A stretch of 64,000 nt of DNA, taken from the NCBI GenBank assembly GCA_004561545.1, contig SFVK01000004.1, positions 1-64,000 on the forward strand, written 5' to 3'. The translations under genes were made by a program, and so were the position numbers. Below, piece after piece: positions 50,053 to 57,754 of this stretch. The notes under the pieces were generated by a model. That model was not told where the DNA came from, ran no database searches, and saw only the letters and a list, made by a program, of their open reading frames with translations. The stretch comes from a bacterium. GTDB taxonomy: Bacteria; Bacillota; Clostridia; Oscillospirales; Ruminococcaceae. Each line of letters starts with the position of its first letter. Within the stretch, counting starts at the first letter, position 1.

Positions 50053-50862
50053 ATGTCTGTCTGCACCCCGAAATCCTTTGACCTGACCGGCAAGGTTGCC
50101 CTGATCACCGGTGCTTCCTACGGCATCGGCTTTGCCATTGCCACCGCCATGGCAAACTGCGGCGCCACCATCGTCTTCAATGATCTGCGTCAGGATCTGG
50201 TTGACAAAGGTCTGGCCGCCTATGAGGCTGAGGGCATCAAGGCCCACGGCTATGTCTGCAATGTCTGCGACGAGGACGCCGTCAACGCCATGGTCGCCAA
50301 GATCGCCGAGGAAGTCGGCCCCATCAACATCCTGGTCAATAATGCCGGCATCATCAAGCGCATCCCCATGATCGAGATGAAGGCTTCCGAGTTCCGTCAG
50401 GTCATCGACGTTGACCTGAACGCTCCCTTTATCGTCTCCAAGGCCGTCATTCCCGGCATGATCGAGATGGGCGGCGGCAAGATCATCAACATCTGCTCCA
50501 TGATGTCCGAGTTCGGCCGCGAGACCGTTTCCGCTTACGCCGCTGCCAAGGGCGGCCTGAAGATGCTCACCAAGAACATCGCTTCGGAGTACGGCCAGTA
50601 CAACATCCAGTGCAACGGCATCGGACCCGGCTACATCGCCACCCCTCAGACCGCGCCTCTGCGTGAGATCCAGCCCGACGGCAGCCGCCATCCCTTTGAC
50701 CAGTTCATTCTGGCCAAGACCCCGGCCGGCCGCTGGGGCGAGGCGTCCGACCTGGGTGGCCCCGCTGTCTTCCTGGCCTCTGAGGCTTCCGACTTTGTCA
50801 ACGGCCTGATCCTCTATGTTGACGGCGGCATCGCGGCCTACATCGGCAAGCAGCCCGGCTGA
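50053..50862 (+). CDS. kduD: 2-dehydro-3-deoxy-D-gluconate 5-dehydrogenase
   Basis: A 269-residue short-chain dehydrogenase that reduces 2,5-diketo-3-deoxygluconate to KDG. The NAD(P)-binding motif is TGASYGIG (19-26), NNAG lies near 96-99, and the catalytic pair is Tyr162-Lys166 in SAYAAAKGG. The long SDR C-terminal loop and LYVDGGIAAYIG end are typical. It follows kduI in a two-gene operon. Gluconate 5-dehydrogenase is the nearest alternative, disfavoured by the kduI neighbour. Confidence 0.92.
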   Translation: MSVCTPKSFDLTGKVALITGASYGIGFAIATAMANCGATIVFNDLRQDLVDKGLAAYEAEGIKAHGYVCNVCDEDAVNAMVAKIAEEVGPINILVNNAGIIKRIPMIEMKASEFRQVIDVDLNAPFIVSKAVIPGMIEMGGGKIINICSMMSEFGRETVSAYAAAKGGLKMLTKNIASEYGQYNIQCNGIGPGYIATPQTAPLREIQPDGSRHPFDQFILAKTPAGRWGEASDLGGPAVFLASEASDFVNGLILYVDGGIAAYIGKQPG

Positions 50863-50935
50863 TTGACGAGGGCTTTTGTTCCTTCGTACAAAGAAGGAAC
50901 CGAAGAAATTCCAAACAGATAAATCGTTAAGGTCC

Positions 50936-50973
50936 GGCCCGCTGCGCACACAAAACGCAGCGGGCCGGGTTTT
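50936..50973 (+). terminator. Terminator of kduI-kduD
   Basis: The 11-bp stem GGCCCGCTGCG/CGCAGCGGGCC (50936-50946 with 50956-50966) is followed by GGGTTTT. A further hairpin without a U run (GTTCCTTC/GAAGGAAC, 50878-50900) lies just after the kduD stop. Confidence 0.75.
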
Positions 50974-50980
50974 GGTATGA

Positions 50981-51032
50981 AAAGACAAAACGCCTGCGGC
51001 GGTCCCCGGAAAGGGTGCTGCCGCAGGCGTTT
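50981..51032 (-). terminator. cstA terminator
   Basis: AAACGCCTGCGGC pairs with GCCGCAGGCGTTT (50988-51000 with 51020-51032) and is followed on the minus strand by TTGTCTTTTC. Confidence 0.75.
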
Positions 51033-51054
51033 GTTTGGGTGTATATTCCGGCGA

Positions 51055-52749
51055 TCAGGCCGTAACCTTCTCGCTGTCCTTCTTGCTGTTTGCGTAGCTC
51101 TTGAGAGAGTTGACCACGATGGTCAGGCCCAGAGCGATGAGCAACACGGCGAGGATGAGCTGCAGGCCCTCCACCATGAAGGTGCCGCTGCCGGTGGTGA
51201 ACGCCTTGACCAGAGCAATCAGGCGCTGCACCAGAGCGGTGAAGGTCACGCAGAGCATAATAATCAGCGGCGGGAACAGCATCTTGTTGCTGCGGCCGGT
51301 CACCTTGAGGAAGACGCAGAGGGTAACGAGGACCAGAGCGCTCAACAGCTGGTTGGCGGAGCCGAACAGCGGCCAGATGTTGGAATAGCCGACCCGGGTC
51401 AGGATGAAGCCGAACAGAAGCGTCACAATGGTGGAGAAATAGACGTTGCAGAACAGCTTGCGCCAGGGCTCGGCGTGTTCCATGTCATCCACACTGAAAA
51501 GCTCCTGGAAGCTCATGCGGCCGATGCGGGCCACGGCGTCCAGACTGGTCAGGGCCAGGGCGGAGACGCACATCGTCATAAAGACGGTGGCCACATAGAC
51601 GGGCACGCCGAACATCTCAAAGAAGCCGGCAACACCACGGCTGAAGATCTGGAACGGGGTGCCGCTGGCCGGGGTGCCGTCCGCCGCCGCAGACGCGCCG
51701 GCCACGCAGAGGGCCAGGACGGCCAGCATACTCTCCAGCACCATGGCGCCGTAGCCGACCTTGAGCATATCTTTTTCGTTCTCAACGGTCTTGGAGGAGG
51801 TGCCGGAAGAAACCAGACTGTGGAAGCCGGAAACCGCACCGCAGGCCACCGTGACAAACAGGATGGGGAACAGGCTGCCCAGCTTCTCGTTCTGGAAGCC
51901 GGTAAAGGCGGGCAGGTTCATGGTGGGATGGGCCACCAGCAGGCCGACGGCCGCACCGGCAATCATGCCGATGAACATGAATGTGGTCATATAGTCACGG
52001 GGCTGTTTGAGCAGCCACATGGGAACCACGGCGGCAAAGAAGATGTAGACGAAGGTGATATAGCTCCAGATTTCCTTGTTGAACTCCAGCGGGCAGATCA
52101 TACCGATGGCAAAGGAGGCAACAATGCAGGCGATGCCGACCAGGGCTTCCTTCCAGCCGCCGAGATTGAATTTTCTCTGGATCAGGCCGAAGAGGACGGC
52201 AAAGACCATGAACATGATGGAAACCATGCCTGCGGCGCCGTTGGTCTGGGCGGCGGCGCTGAGCGCGCCTTCGGCGTCATAGGCGTTGAAGGTTCCGGCA
52301 ACCATATCCGCAAAGGCGGCGATGACCAGCAGGGTGAACAGCCAGCAGAACAGCAGGAACAGCTTGCGGCCCAGCTTGCCGATGTACTTTTCGATCAGCA
52401 TACCCATGCTCTTGCCGTCATTCTTGACGGAGGCATACAGGGCGCCGAAGTCGGTGACGGCGCCGAAAAAGATGCCGCCCAGCAGAACCCACAGCAGAAC
52501 CGGCAGCCAGCCGAACGCGGCGGCCTGGATGGCACCGGTGACAGGGCCCGCGCCCGCAATGGAGGAGAACTGATGGCTGAAAACGGTCCAGCCGTTGGTG
52601 GGCACATAATCCTTGCCGTCATTCAGGCGGACAGCAGGGGTTTCCGCCTTGGGGTCAATGCCCCATTTGTTGGCCAGCCAGCGACCATAGAACGCATAGG
52701 CGCAGATCAGTGCCACAGCCGCGATCAGAACGATAACGAGTGTGTTCAT
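51055..52749 (-). CDS. cstA: Carbon starvation protein CstA family transporter
   Basis: A 564-residue polytopic membrane protein with about 14-16 helices of the CstA/BtsT family, whose studied members take up peptides or pyruvate. The conserved N-terminal block GRWLANKWGIDP and NGWTVFSHQFSSIAGAGPVTG is complete, as are GAVTDFGALYASVKNDGKS and the C-terminal TSLDAVARIGRMSFQEL. The start at 52749 has AGAAGGGAA upstream. The gene is preceded by a T-box leader, so it responds to an uncharged tRNA, which points to an amino-acid or peptide-related substrate here rather than carbon starvation. Confidence 0.93.
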   Translation of the reverse strand: MNTLVIVLIAAVALICAYAFYGRWLANKWGIDPKAETPAVRLNDGKDYVPTNGWTVFSHQFSSIAGAGPVTGAIQAAAFGWLPVLLWVLLGGIFFGAVTDFGALYASVKNDGKSMGMLIEKYIGKLGRKLFLLFCWLFTLLVIAAFADMVAGTFNAYDAEGALSAAAQTNGAAGMVSIMFMVFAVLFGLIQRKFNLGGWKEALVGIACIVASFAIGMICPLEFNKEIWSYITFVYIFFAAVVPMWLLKQPRDYMTTFMFIGMIAGAAVGLLVAHPTMNLPAFTGFQNEKLGSLFPILFVTVACGAVSGFHSLVSSGTSSKTVENEKDMLKVGYGAMVLESMLAVLALCVAGASAAADGTPASGTPFQIFSRGVAGFFEMFGVPVYVATVFMTMCVSALALTSLDAVARIGRMSFQELFSVDDMEHAEPWRKLFCNVYFSTIVTLLFGFILTRVGYSNIWPLFGSANQLLSALVLVTLCVFLKVTGRSNKMLFPPLIIMLCVTFTALVQRLIALVKAFTTGSGTFMVEGLQLILAVLLIALGLTIVVNSLKSYANSKKDSEKVTA

Positions 52750-52804
52750 GTTTTGTTTCCCTTCTCTTTCTCTCAAAAATCCCCATCGGTCAACTGCCGC
52801 AAAC

Positions 52805-53165
52805 AGGGCAAAAAAGATGCCCTCGTCTTCCGTTTCACGGCACCCTGCCGGGTGCCGACCACGCAAAGACGAAGGCAAGATTTGCACTGGTTTGCTGCTC
52901 CATTGCAACGTTTACTTCCGCGTTACCACTTTGCTTGCCGGCGTTTGTACCGGCCACTCACCCGCTGCCCGCACTGCACTGTGCCGGGCGGCGTACCCCG
53001 TTAACGGAGGGAACCGGCCAGAACTACGCGGCGGCAGGCCAAAACCGGCCGCTTTCCCCCTGGCTGCTCACAGGTGAGGGCCTGCCCGCGCCTTGCACAA
53101 CCGGCGGCTTTCTGAAAGCGGTGATACGGGGAAGTCATGTCCTGTTCACGGCATTTGACTGATGA
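52805..53165 (-). promoter_or_regulatory. T-box leader of cstA
   Basis: On the minus strand the T-box element GTGGTAACGC (52920-52929) is preceded by a Stem I containing AGAAAGCCG and GGTTGTGCAAGG. A terminator follows: 52866-52876 with 52819-52829, enclosing GGCACC/GGGTGCC, then six U. It shares GCGGGCAGGC with the ilv T-box. The specifier codon could not be settled by eye. Confidence 0.85.
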
Positions 53166-53204
53166 AGTGTTTACACTTTAGTCCTTTAAAGTCAATTTGT
53201 CAAT
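53166..53204 (-). promoter_or_regulatory. cstA promoter with palindrome over the -10 box
   Basis: On the minus strand TTGACA (53199-53204) and TAAAGT (53176-53181) are 17 bp apart. A perfect inverted repeat AAGTGT-TT-ACACTT (53166-53179) overlaps the -10 box, suggesting a repressor in addition to the T-box. ACCGGA/TCCGGT (about 53207-53223) lies just upstream of the -35 box. Nothing is seen from there to 53300. Confidence 0.6.
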
Positions 53205-53303
53205 ACACCGGAAAGTGTCCGGTTGATTTTCAGGATTTGAGATAAATTTTGCGGGGTTTCGACCGAGGATTGTTGGACAATTTGTAAACAATCTTTGAAC
53301 AGA

Positions 53304-53333
53304 CAGGCGGCCTCCCCGCAGGGAAGCCGCCTG
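53304..53333 (-). terminator. Terminator of the uxaB-uxaA-epimerase operon
   Basis: CAGGCGGC-CTCCC pairs with GGGAA-GCCGCCTG (53304-53316 with 53321-53333). The U run is weak on the minus strand (TCTGTTC). Confidence 0.6.
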
Positions 53334-53370
53334 AAAAGTATGATTTTTGCGCTGGGTGGTCCCGTTGTAC

Positions 53371-54243
53371 TCAGCGGATGGTAACGCTCCAGGCGAAGGT
53401 TTTGCTCTCGCCGGGGGCCAGCTCGATGTGGCGGCCCTCCTCGTTGACGCTGTTTGCCCAGCCGTTCCAGGGCTCCATGCAGACAAAGCGTTCCGCATCC
53501 TGCTGCCAGAGCACGCCGTTGTGGAACACTTCCTCATCAAAGGCCACTTCCACCGTATGGCCAGTGCCGGAATCGTGGAGCGTCATAGGGCTCTTCACAC
53601 CGGTGAGCAGACGGATGGAGTCAGCGGACCCCTCCTTGCGGGTCAGCGTGATGGTTGCGGGGGCGGCAGGCTGCTCCCCCTTGGCGTTCTGGGAGCAGGT
53701 GGCCGCATCAATGGCAAAGCTGACGTTGTCCAGGTTGGAGACACCAAAATAGGGATGGAAGCCCACACTGAAGGGCAGCGCCTTGTCGCCGGTGTTGTGA
53801 ACCGTCAGGGCCAGACCGGCCTTGGGGCCTTCCAGCGTGTAGCGCATTTCCAGCAGGAAGTCGAAGGGATAGACGAACTTGGTCAGACCGTTGGGGGCCA
53901 GGGTGAGAACGATCTCCTCATCGGTGGCCGTTCTGACCTGCCAGGGCAGAAGGTCGGCAAAGCCGTGAACCTCCATGGGATAGTCGGCGCCGCCAAAATG
54001 GTGCACGCCGCCGTCGGGCTTGCCGCAATTGGGGAACAGAATGGGAATCCCGCAGCGGGGGCGGTCGGTGGACTCATAGTTTTTGTCGCGCAGCCAGAGA
54101 TACTCCTCCCCGTTCCTGGTGAAGGAGGTGGCCATACCGCCCTTTTCGGGGGTGACGGTGAGGGCGTACTCGCCGTCGGTCAGGGTGAGGGTGGCATATT
54201 GGGTGGCGTACTTTTCATAGGTGCCGTTGCTGAGCTTGGACAT
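53371..54243 (-). CDS. Aldose 1-epimerase family protein
   Basis: A 290-residue beta-sandwich mutarotase-like protein. Family features include the arginine-containing NCGKPDGG and RPRCGIPILFPN region (about 60-80), the histidine in HPYFGVSNLDN (about 163-173) and the C-terminal acidic catalytic region MEPWNG. The HPYF motif is shared with the galactose mutarotase and hexose-6-phosphate mutarotase groups. It lies 64 bases after uxaA on the same strand, so it may act on a uronate or its reduced product. No sugar is assigned. Confidence 0.82.
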   Translation of the reverse strand: MSKLSNGTYEKYATQYATLTLTDGEYALTVTPEKGGMATSFTRNGEEYLWLRDKNYESTDRPRCGIPILFPNCGKPDGGVHHFGGADYPMEVHGFADLLPWQVRTATDEEIVLTLAPNGLTKFVYPFDFLLEMRYTLEGPKAGLALTVHNTGDKALPFSVGFHPYFGVSNLDNVSFAIDAATCSQNAKGEQPAAPATITLTRKEGSADSIRLLTGVKSPMTLHDSGTGHTVEVAFDEEVFHNGVLWQQDAERFVCMEPWNGWANSVNEEGRHIELAPGESKTFAWSVTIR

Positions 54244-54307
54244 GGGGAGTTGCTCCTTTCCTGGGCCGGGCAACCCGGCCTGTTATTTGTGACAATTATA
54301 GCACAAA

Positions 54308-55792
54308 TTACAGCACAACACCATCTTTGAAGATGGAGATTTCGCGGAAACCTTTCTCCTCGGCGCGGGTCTTTTTGCCGGAGGCCACTTCCAGCACCAG
54401 CCGGTAGAGATCCGCCCCGGCCTCATCCAGCGTCTTTTCGCCATCGGCCACCACACCGGCGTTGAAATCGATCCAGGTGGGCTTTTTGGCGGCAAGCTGG
54501 CTGTTGGTGGCAATCTTGAGGGTGGGCGCGGGCGCGCCGAAGGGTGTGCCGCGGCCGGTGCTGAACAGGATCATATGGGCGCCTGCGGCGGTGAGGGCCG
54601 TGGCGGAAACCAGGTCATTGCCGGGACCATAGAGCATATTCAGGCCCTTGGTGGTGACAGCGTCACCGTAGCCGATGACATCCATGATGGGGGCGCTGCC
54701 GCCCTTCTGCACGCAGCCGCAGGACTTGTCCTCCAGCGTGGTGATGCCGCCCTGCTTGTTGCCCGGGCTGGGGTTGTCGTAGACCACCTCGTTATGGCTG
54801 ATGAAATAGTTCTTGAAGCCGTTAATCATATTGACGGCCTTGTCAAAGACCTGCTGGTTCTGGCAGCGGTCCATGAGGAAGCCCTCGGCGCCGAACATCT
54901 CGGGCACCTCGGTGAGGACGGTGGAACCGCCCCGGGCGCCCAGCATATCGCTGAACCGACCGATTGTGGGGTTGGCGGTGATGCCGGACAGGCCGTCCGA
55001 GCCGCCGCACTTCATGCCGACCACCAGCTCGCTGGCGGGGATGGGCTCCCGGTGGAAGCTGCCCGCATAGGCGGCCAGCTCCTTAAGGATTTCACGGCCT
55101 GCGGTGAGTTCATCCTCCACATCCTGGCAGGTGAGGAACTTGACGCGGTTGGGATCATACTCGCCCAGCTCGGCCACAAACTGGTCATGGGTCAGGTTCT
55201 CACAGCCCAGAGAGAGCACCAGCACCGCGCCCGCGTTGGGGTGACGGCACAGGGCGGCCAGCAGCTTGCGGGTCTGGGCATGGTCATGGCCGGTCTGGGA
55301 GCAGCCGAAGGGATGGGTAAAGGTGTACAGGCCATCGATGGTGCCGCTCACCAAGTCCTGATTGTCCCGCACCAGAGCCTTGGCGCAGTCGTTGACACAG
55401 CCAACGGTGGGGATGATCCAGATTTCGTTGCGGATGGCGGCGCGGCCGTCGGAACGGCGGAACCCCATAAAGGTCTCTGGCTCCACAGGGGTGAGAGGGT
55501 GAACGTTGGGATGGTAGCAGTATTCCACCTCGCCGGAGAGGTTGGTCTTGATGTTGTGGGTGTGCATCCAGGTGCCGGGAACTGCGGCGGTGGTGGCATG
55601 GCCGATGGGGAAGCCGTATTTGATGACGTTCTCGCCCTGGGCAATGGGGGCAATGGCCATCTTGTGGCCCTGGGGAATATCCTCCACGGCGGTGATGGTG
55701 GTATCATTCACGGGCACGGCAGTGCCTTTGGCGATGGGATGCAGCGCCACAACCACATTGTCGGCGGGGTTAATCTTGATGGCAAGGGGCAT
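54308..55792 (-). CDS. uxaA: Altronate dehydratase
   Basis: A 494-residue enzyme of the UxaA family, converting D-altronate to KDG in galacturonate breakdown. The N-terminal SAF domain (about 1-80, AVEDIPQGHKMA, HTHNIKT) is fused to the C-terminal catalytic half with GFRRSDGRAAIRNEIW, GCSQTGHDHAQTRK and GGSDGLSGITANP. The start at 55792 follows AAGGAGGAA. uxaB is upstream across a strong hairpin. The length is normal for the fused family. Confidence 0.94.
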   Translation of the reverse strand: MPLAIKINPADNVVVALHPIAKGTAVPVNDTTITAVEDIPQGHKMAIAPIAQGENVIKYGFPIGHATTAAVPGTWMHTHNIKTNLSGEVEYCYHPNVHPLTPVEPETFMGFRRSDGRAAIRNEIWIIPTVGCVNDCAKALVRDNQDLVSGTIDGLYTFTHPFGCSQTGHDHAQTRKLLAALCRHPNAGAVLVLSLGCENLTHDQFVAELGEYDPNRVKFLTCQDVEDELTAGREILKELAAYAGSFHREPIPASELVVGMKCGGSDGLSGITANPTIGRFSDMLGARGGSTVLTEVPEMFGAEGFLMDRCQNQQVFDKAVNMINGFKNYFISHNEVVYDNPSPGNKQGGITTLEDKSCGCVQKGGSAPIMDVIGYGDAVTTKGLNMLYGPGNDLVSATALTAAGAHMILFSTGRGTPFGAPAPTLKIATNSQLAAKKPTWIDFNAGVVADGEKTLDEAGADLYRLVLEVASGKKTRAEEKGFREISIFKDGVVL

Positions 55793-55855
55793 GGGTGGTT
55801 CCTCCTTCAATTTTTGCTGACGGCCCGCGCGGACTGCCGCAGGCCCAAAATCATA

Positions 55856-55888
55856 AGGAGGGGCCGGAGCCTTGCTCCGGCCCCTCCT
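55856..55888 (-). terminator. Strong hairpin between uxaB and uxaA
   Basis: A perfect 15-bp GC-rich stem (55856-55870 with 55874-55888) with loop CTT. On the minus strand TATGATTTTG follows, so it can act as a partial terminator and lower uxaA relative to uxaB, or stabilise the upstream mRNA. Confidence 0.7.
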
Positions 55889-55909
55889 GGTGGGGTTTCT
55901 GGTTTTTGC

Positions 55910-57409
55910 TTACAGGCAGCTGGCATAGGCAGCCTTGGCGCCCTGTTCCCGGATCATCGTCAGGTTGCGGACGGTGGCTTCCTCGAAGCCCTCCACCCTG
56001 GTCAGATCCTGGCCCCACATCTGCCCGTTGGTCATGACGGCATGGACGAGGGTGGGGATATCGTCGTTGCGGTGGTCGTTGTAGAACTCCAGCACCCAGC
56101 GGTCATCGGAAACGGTGTACTCGTTGCCGGCGGGGCGCTTGCAGACCAGGCCCTTGTCGGTCAGGGCCTGAATGTCATTGCTGTAGAAGGCGATGTAGGC
56201 GGCAAAGCTCATGGTCAGACAGGTGGGCAGCTTGCCGTTCTTCTCGACATATTCCAGGAAGCTGGGCATATTGCGGGCACGCCACTTGGAGGTGGAGTTC
56301 AGGCTGATGCTCATCAGCTCATGGTTGACAAAGGGGTTGTTGAAGCGGTCCTGGACGGCGGCGGCAAACTGCTTGCAGTCCTCCTGATCCAGAGGCAGGA
56401 TGGGCACAACCTCCTCCAGCAGCATCTTGTTCATATAGCCCAGGATGGTTTCGTCGTGCATACAGTCCCGCACAATGTCAAAGCCCGCCAGGTAGGCGCC
56501 CAGAACGAAGCCGGTGTGCGCGCCGTTGAGGATGCGGACCTTGCGCTTCTTGTAGGGGGTCATGTCGGGGGTCACAAAGACCTTGGATTCCAGACCGGCC
56601 TTGCGGAAGGGCAGCACATCGTTGAGCTTGGGATCGCCCTCAATGACCCAGACGCCAAAAACCTCTCCCACATCCAGCAGGGGGTCGGCGTAGCCGTGCT
56701 TGCGCTCCAGCTCGGCCACTTCCTTGGGATCACGGATGCGGCCGGGAACAATGCGGTCCACCAGAGAGCCACAGAAGGTGCAGTCCTCGTTGACGTACTT
56801 CCTGAAGCCGTCCTCCAGGCCCCACTGGTCAATGTACTGGTTGACGCACTTGAGCAGTTCCTTGCCGTTGTTGTCGATCAGCTCACAGGCCAGCATAAGG
56901 ATTCCCTTTTTGCCGGCCTGCCAGCGGTGGTAGAGCACCTGGGTCAGCTTGGCGGGGAAGCTGGAGGGCGGGCAGTCGTCCTTCTGGCAGGCGGGATCGT
57001 AGACGATGCCGGCCTCGGTGGTGTTGGAGACAATGATTTCCAGATCGTCGCTGGCGGCGACCTGCATCATGGCCTCATAGTCCTCTTTTTCGTAGGGGTT
57101 CAGGCAGCGGGAGACACTGGAGATGACGCGCTTGTCATCCACCTTCTGGCCGTTCTGGCTGCCGCGCAGATACAGAGTGTACAGGCCATCCTGCGCGTTG
57201 ATCATTTTGGCCAGACCGGGGGCGATGGGCTGGACCAGAACGCACTTGCCGTTCCAGCCGGCCTTCTCGTTGGCCAGATCAAACCAATAGTCCACGAAAG
57301 CGCGCAGGAAATTGCCTTCGCCGAACTGCAGGACTTTTTCCGGCGCATCCTTCAGGATGTAGCCGTCGTAGCCGGACTTTTCAAGAACCTGATAATTCAA
57401 AGTTTCCAT
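55910..57409 (-). CDS. uxaB: Tagaturonate reductase (altronate oxidoreductase)
   Basis: A 499-residue NAD-dependent long-chain mannitol-dehydrogenase-family enzyme reducing tagaturonate to altronate. The N-terminal Rossmann region starts EKVLQFGEGNFLRAFVDYW (about 24-42). The family catalytic Lys/Asn/His region lies in RKVRILNGAHTGFVLGAY, read as KKRKVRILNGAHT (about 290-302). The start follows GAAGGAG. It leads the uxaB-uxaA-epimerase operon and is divergent from uxaC. UxuB (fructuronate reductase) is related; UxaB is favoured by the uxaA partner. Confidence 0.92.
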   Translation of the reverse strand: METLNYQVLEKSGYDGYILKDAPEKVLQFGEGNFLRAFVDYWFDLANEKAGWNGKCVLVQPIAPGLAKMINAQDGLYTLYLRGSQNGQKVDDKRVISSVSRCLNPYEKEDYEAMMQVAASDDLEIIVSNTTEAGIVYDPACQKDDCPPSSFPAKLTQVLYHRWQAGKKGILMLACELIDNNGKELLKCVNQYIDQWGLEDGFRKYVNEDCTFCGSLVDRIVPGRIRDPKEVAELERKHGYADPLLDVGEVFGVWVIEGDPKLNDVLPFRKAGLESKVFVTPDMTPYKKRKVRILNGAHTGFVLGAYLAGFDIVRDCMHDETILGYMNKMLLEEVVPILPLDQEDCKQFAAAVQDRFNNPFVNHELMSISLNSTSKWRARNMPSFLEYVEKNGKLPTCLTMSFAAYIAFYSNDIQALTDKGLVCKRPAGNEYTVSDDRWVLEFYNDHRNDDIPTLVHAVMTNGQMWGQDLTRVEGFEEATVRNLTMIREQGAKAAYASCL

Positions 57410-57478
57410 TGGAAATTCTCCTTCGCTCGTTTTTCTCTGCGCGTTTCGCTCCCATCATTCACGCGCCCTGATACCCTC

Positions 57479-57663
57479 ATTTTATTTTTTTTTGCCTGTC
57501 CCGTCAAGATTCTTTCCGAAATTAACGCACATATTTTGCGCTCCTTTTTGGCTTTTTCGGGGTTTCCGCATTTTGCACAAGGAAAAGGCCTTATTTTTGT
57601 TGGATTTTTCGTTCATTTGAGCAAGATTTGCAACTTGTTCAAACGCTCTGGAATATGTATAAT
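57479..57663. promoter_or_regulatory. Divergent uxaB/uxaC promoters
   Basis: Minus promoter: TTGACG (57502-57507), 17 bp, TAAAAT (57479-57484), with an A9 spacer end. Plus promoter: TTGTTC (57635-57640), 17 bp, TATAAT (57658-57663). The inverted repeat TTGAGCAAG/CTTGTTCAA (57617-57625 and 57634-57642) covers the plus -35 box. The decamer AAATTAACGC (57519-57528) also occurs upstream of kduI. No gene lies in this 345-bp gap. Confidence 0.65.
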
Positions 57664-57754
57664 AGTATCAGTTTATGTTTTATTCTGCCACCATGGCAGC
57701 GCATGATCCGTTCTGTTCTGCCGCGGCGGACAAACCCGCAAAGGAGTAAACTGT

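Noticed and set aside
54575..57706. A 1043-codon plus-strand frame opposite uxaA and uxaB
   Set aside because: Shadow of two well-supported enzymes; no start signal or domain.
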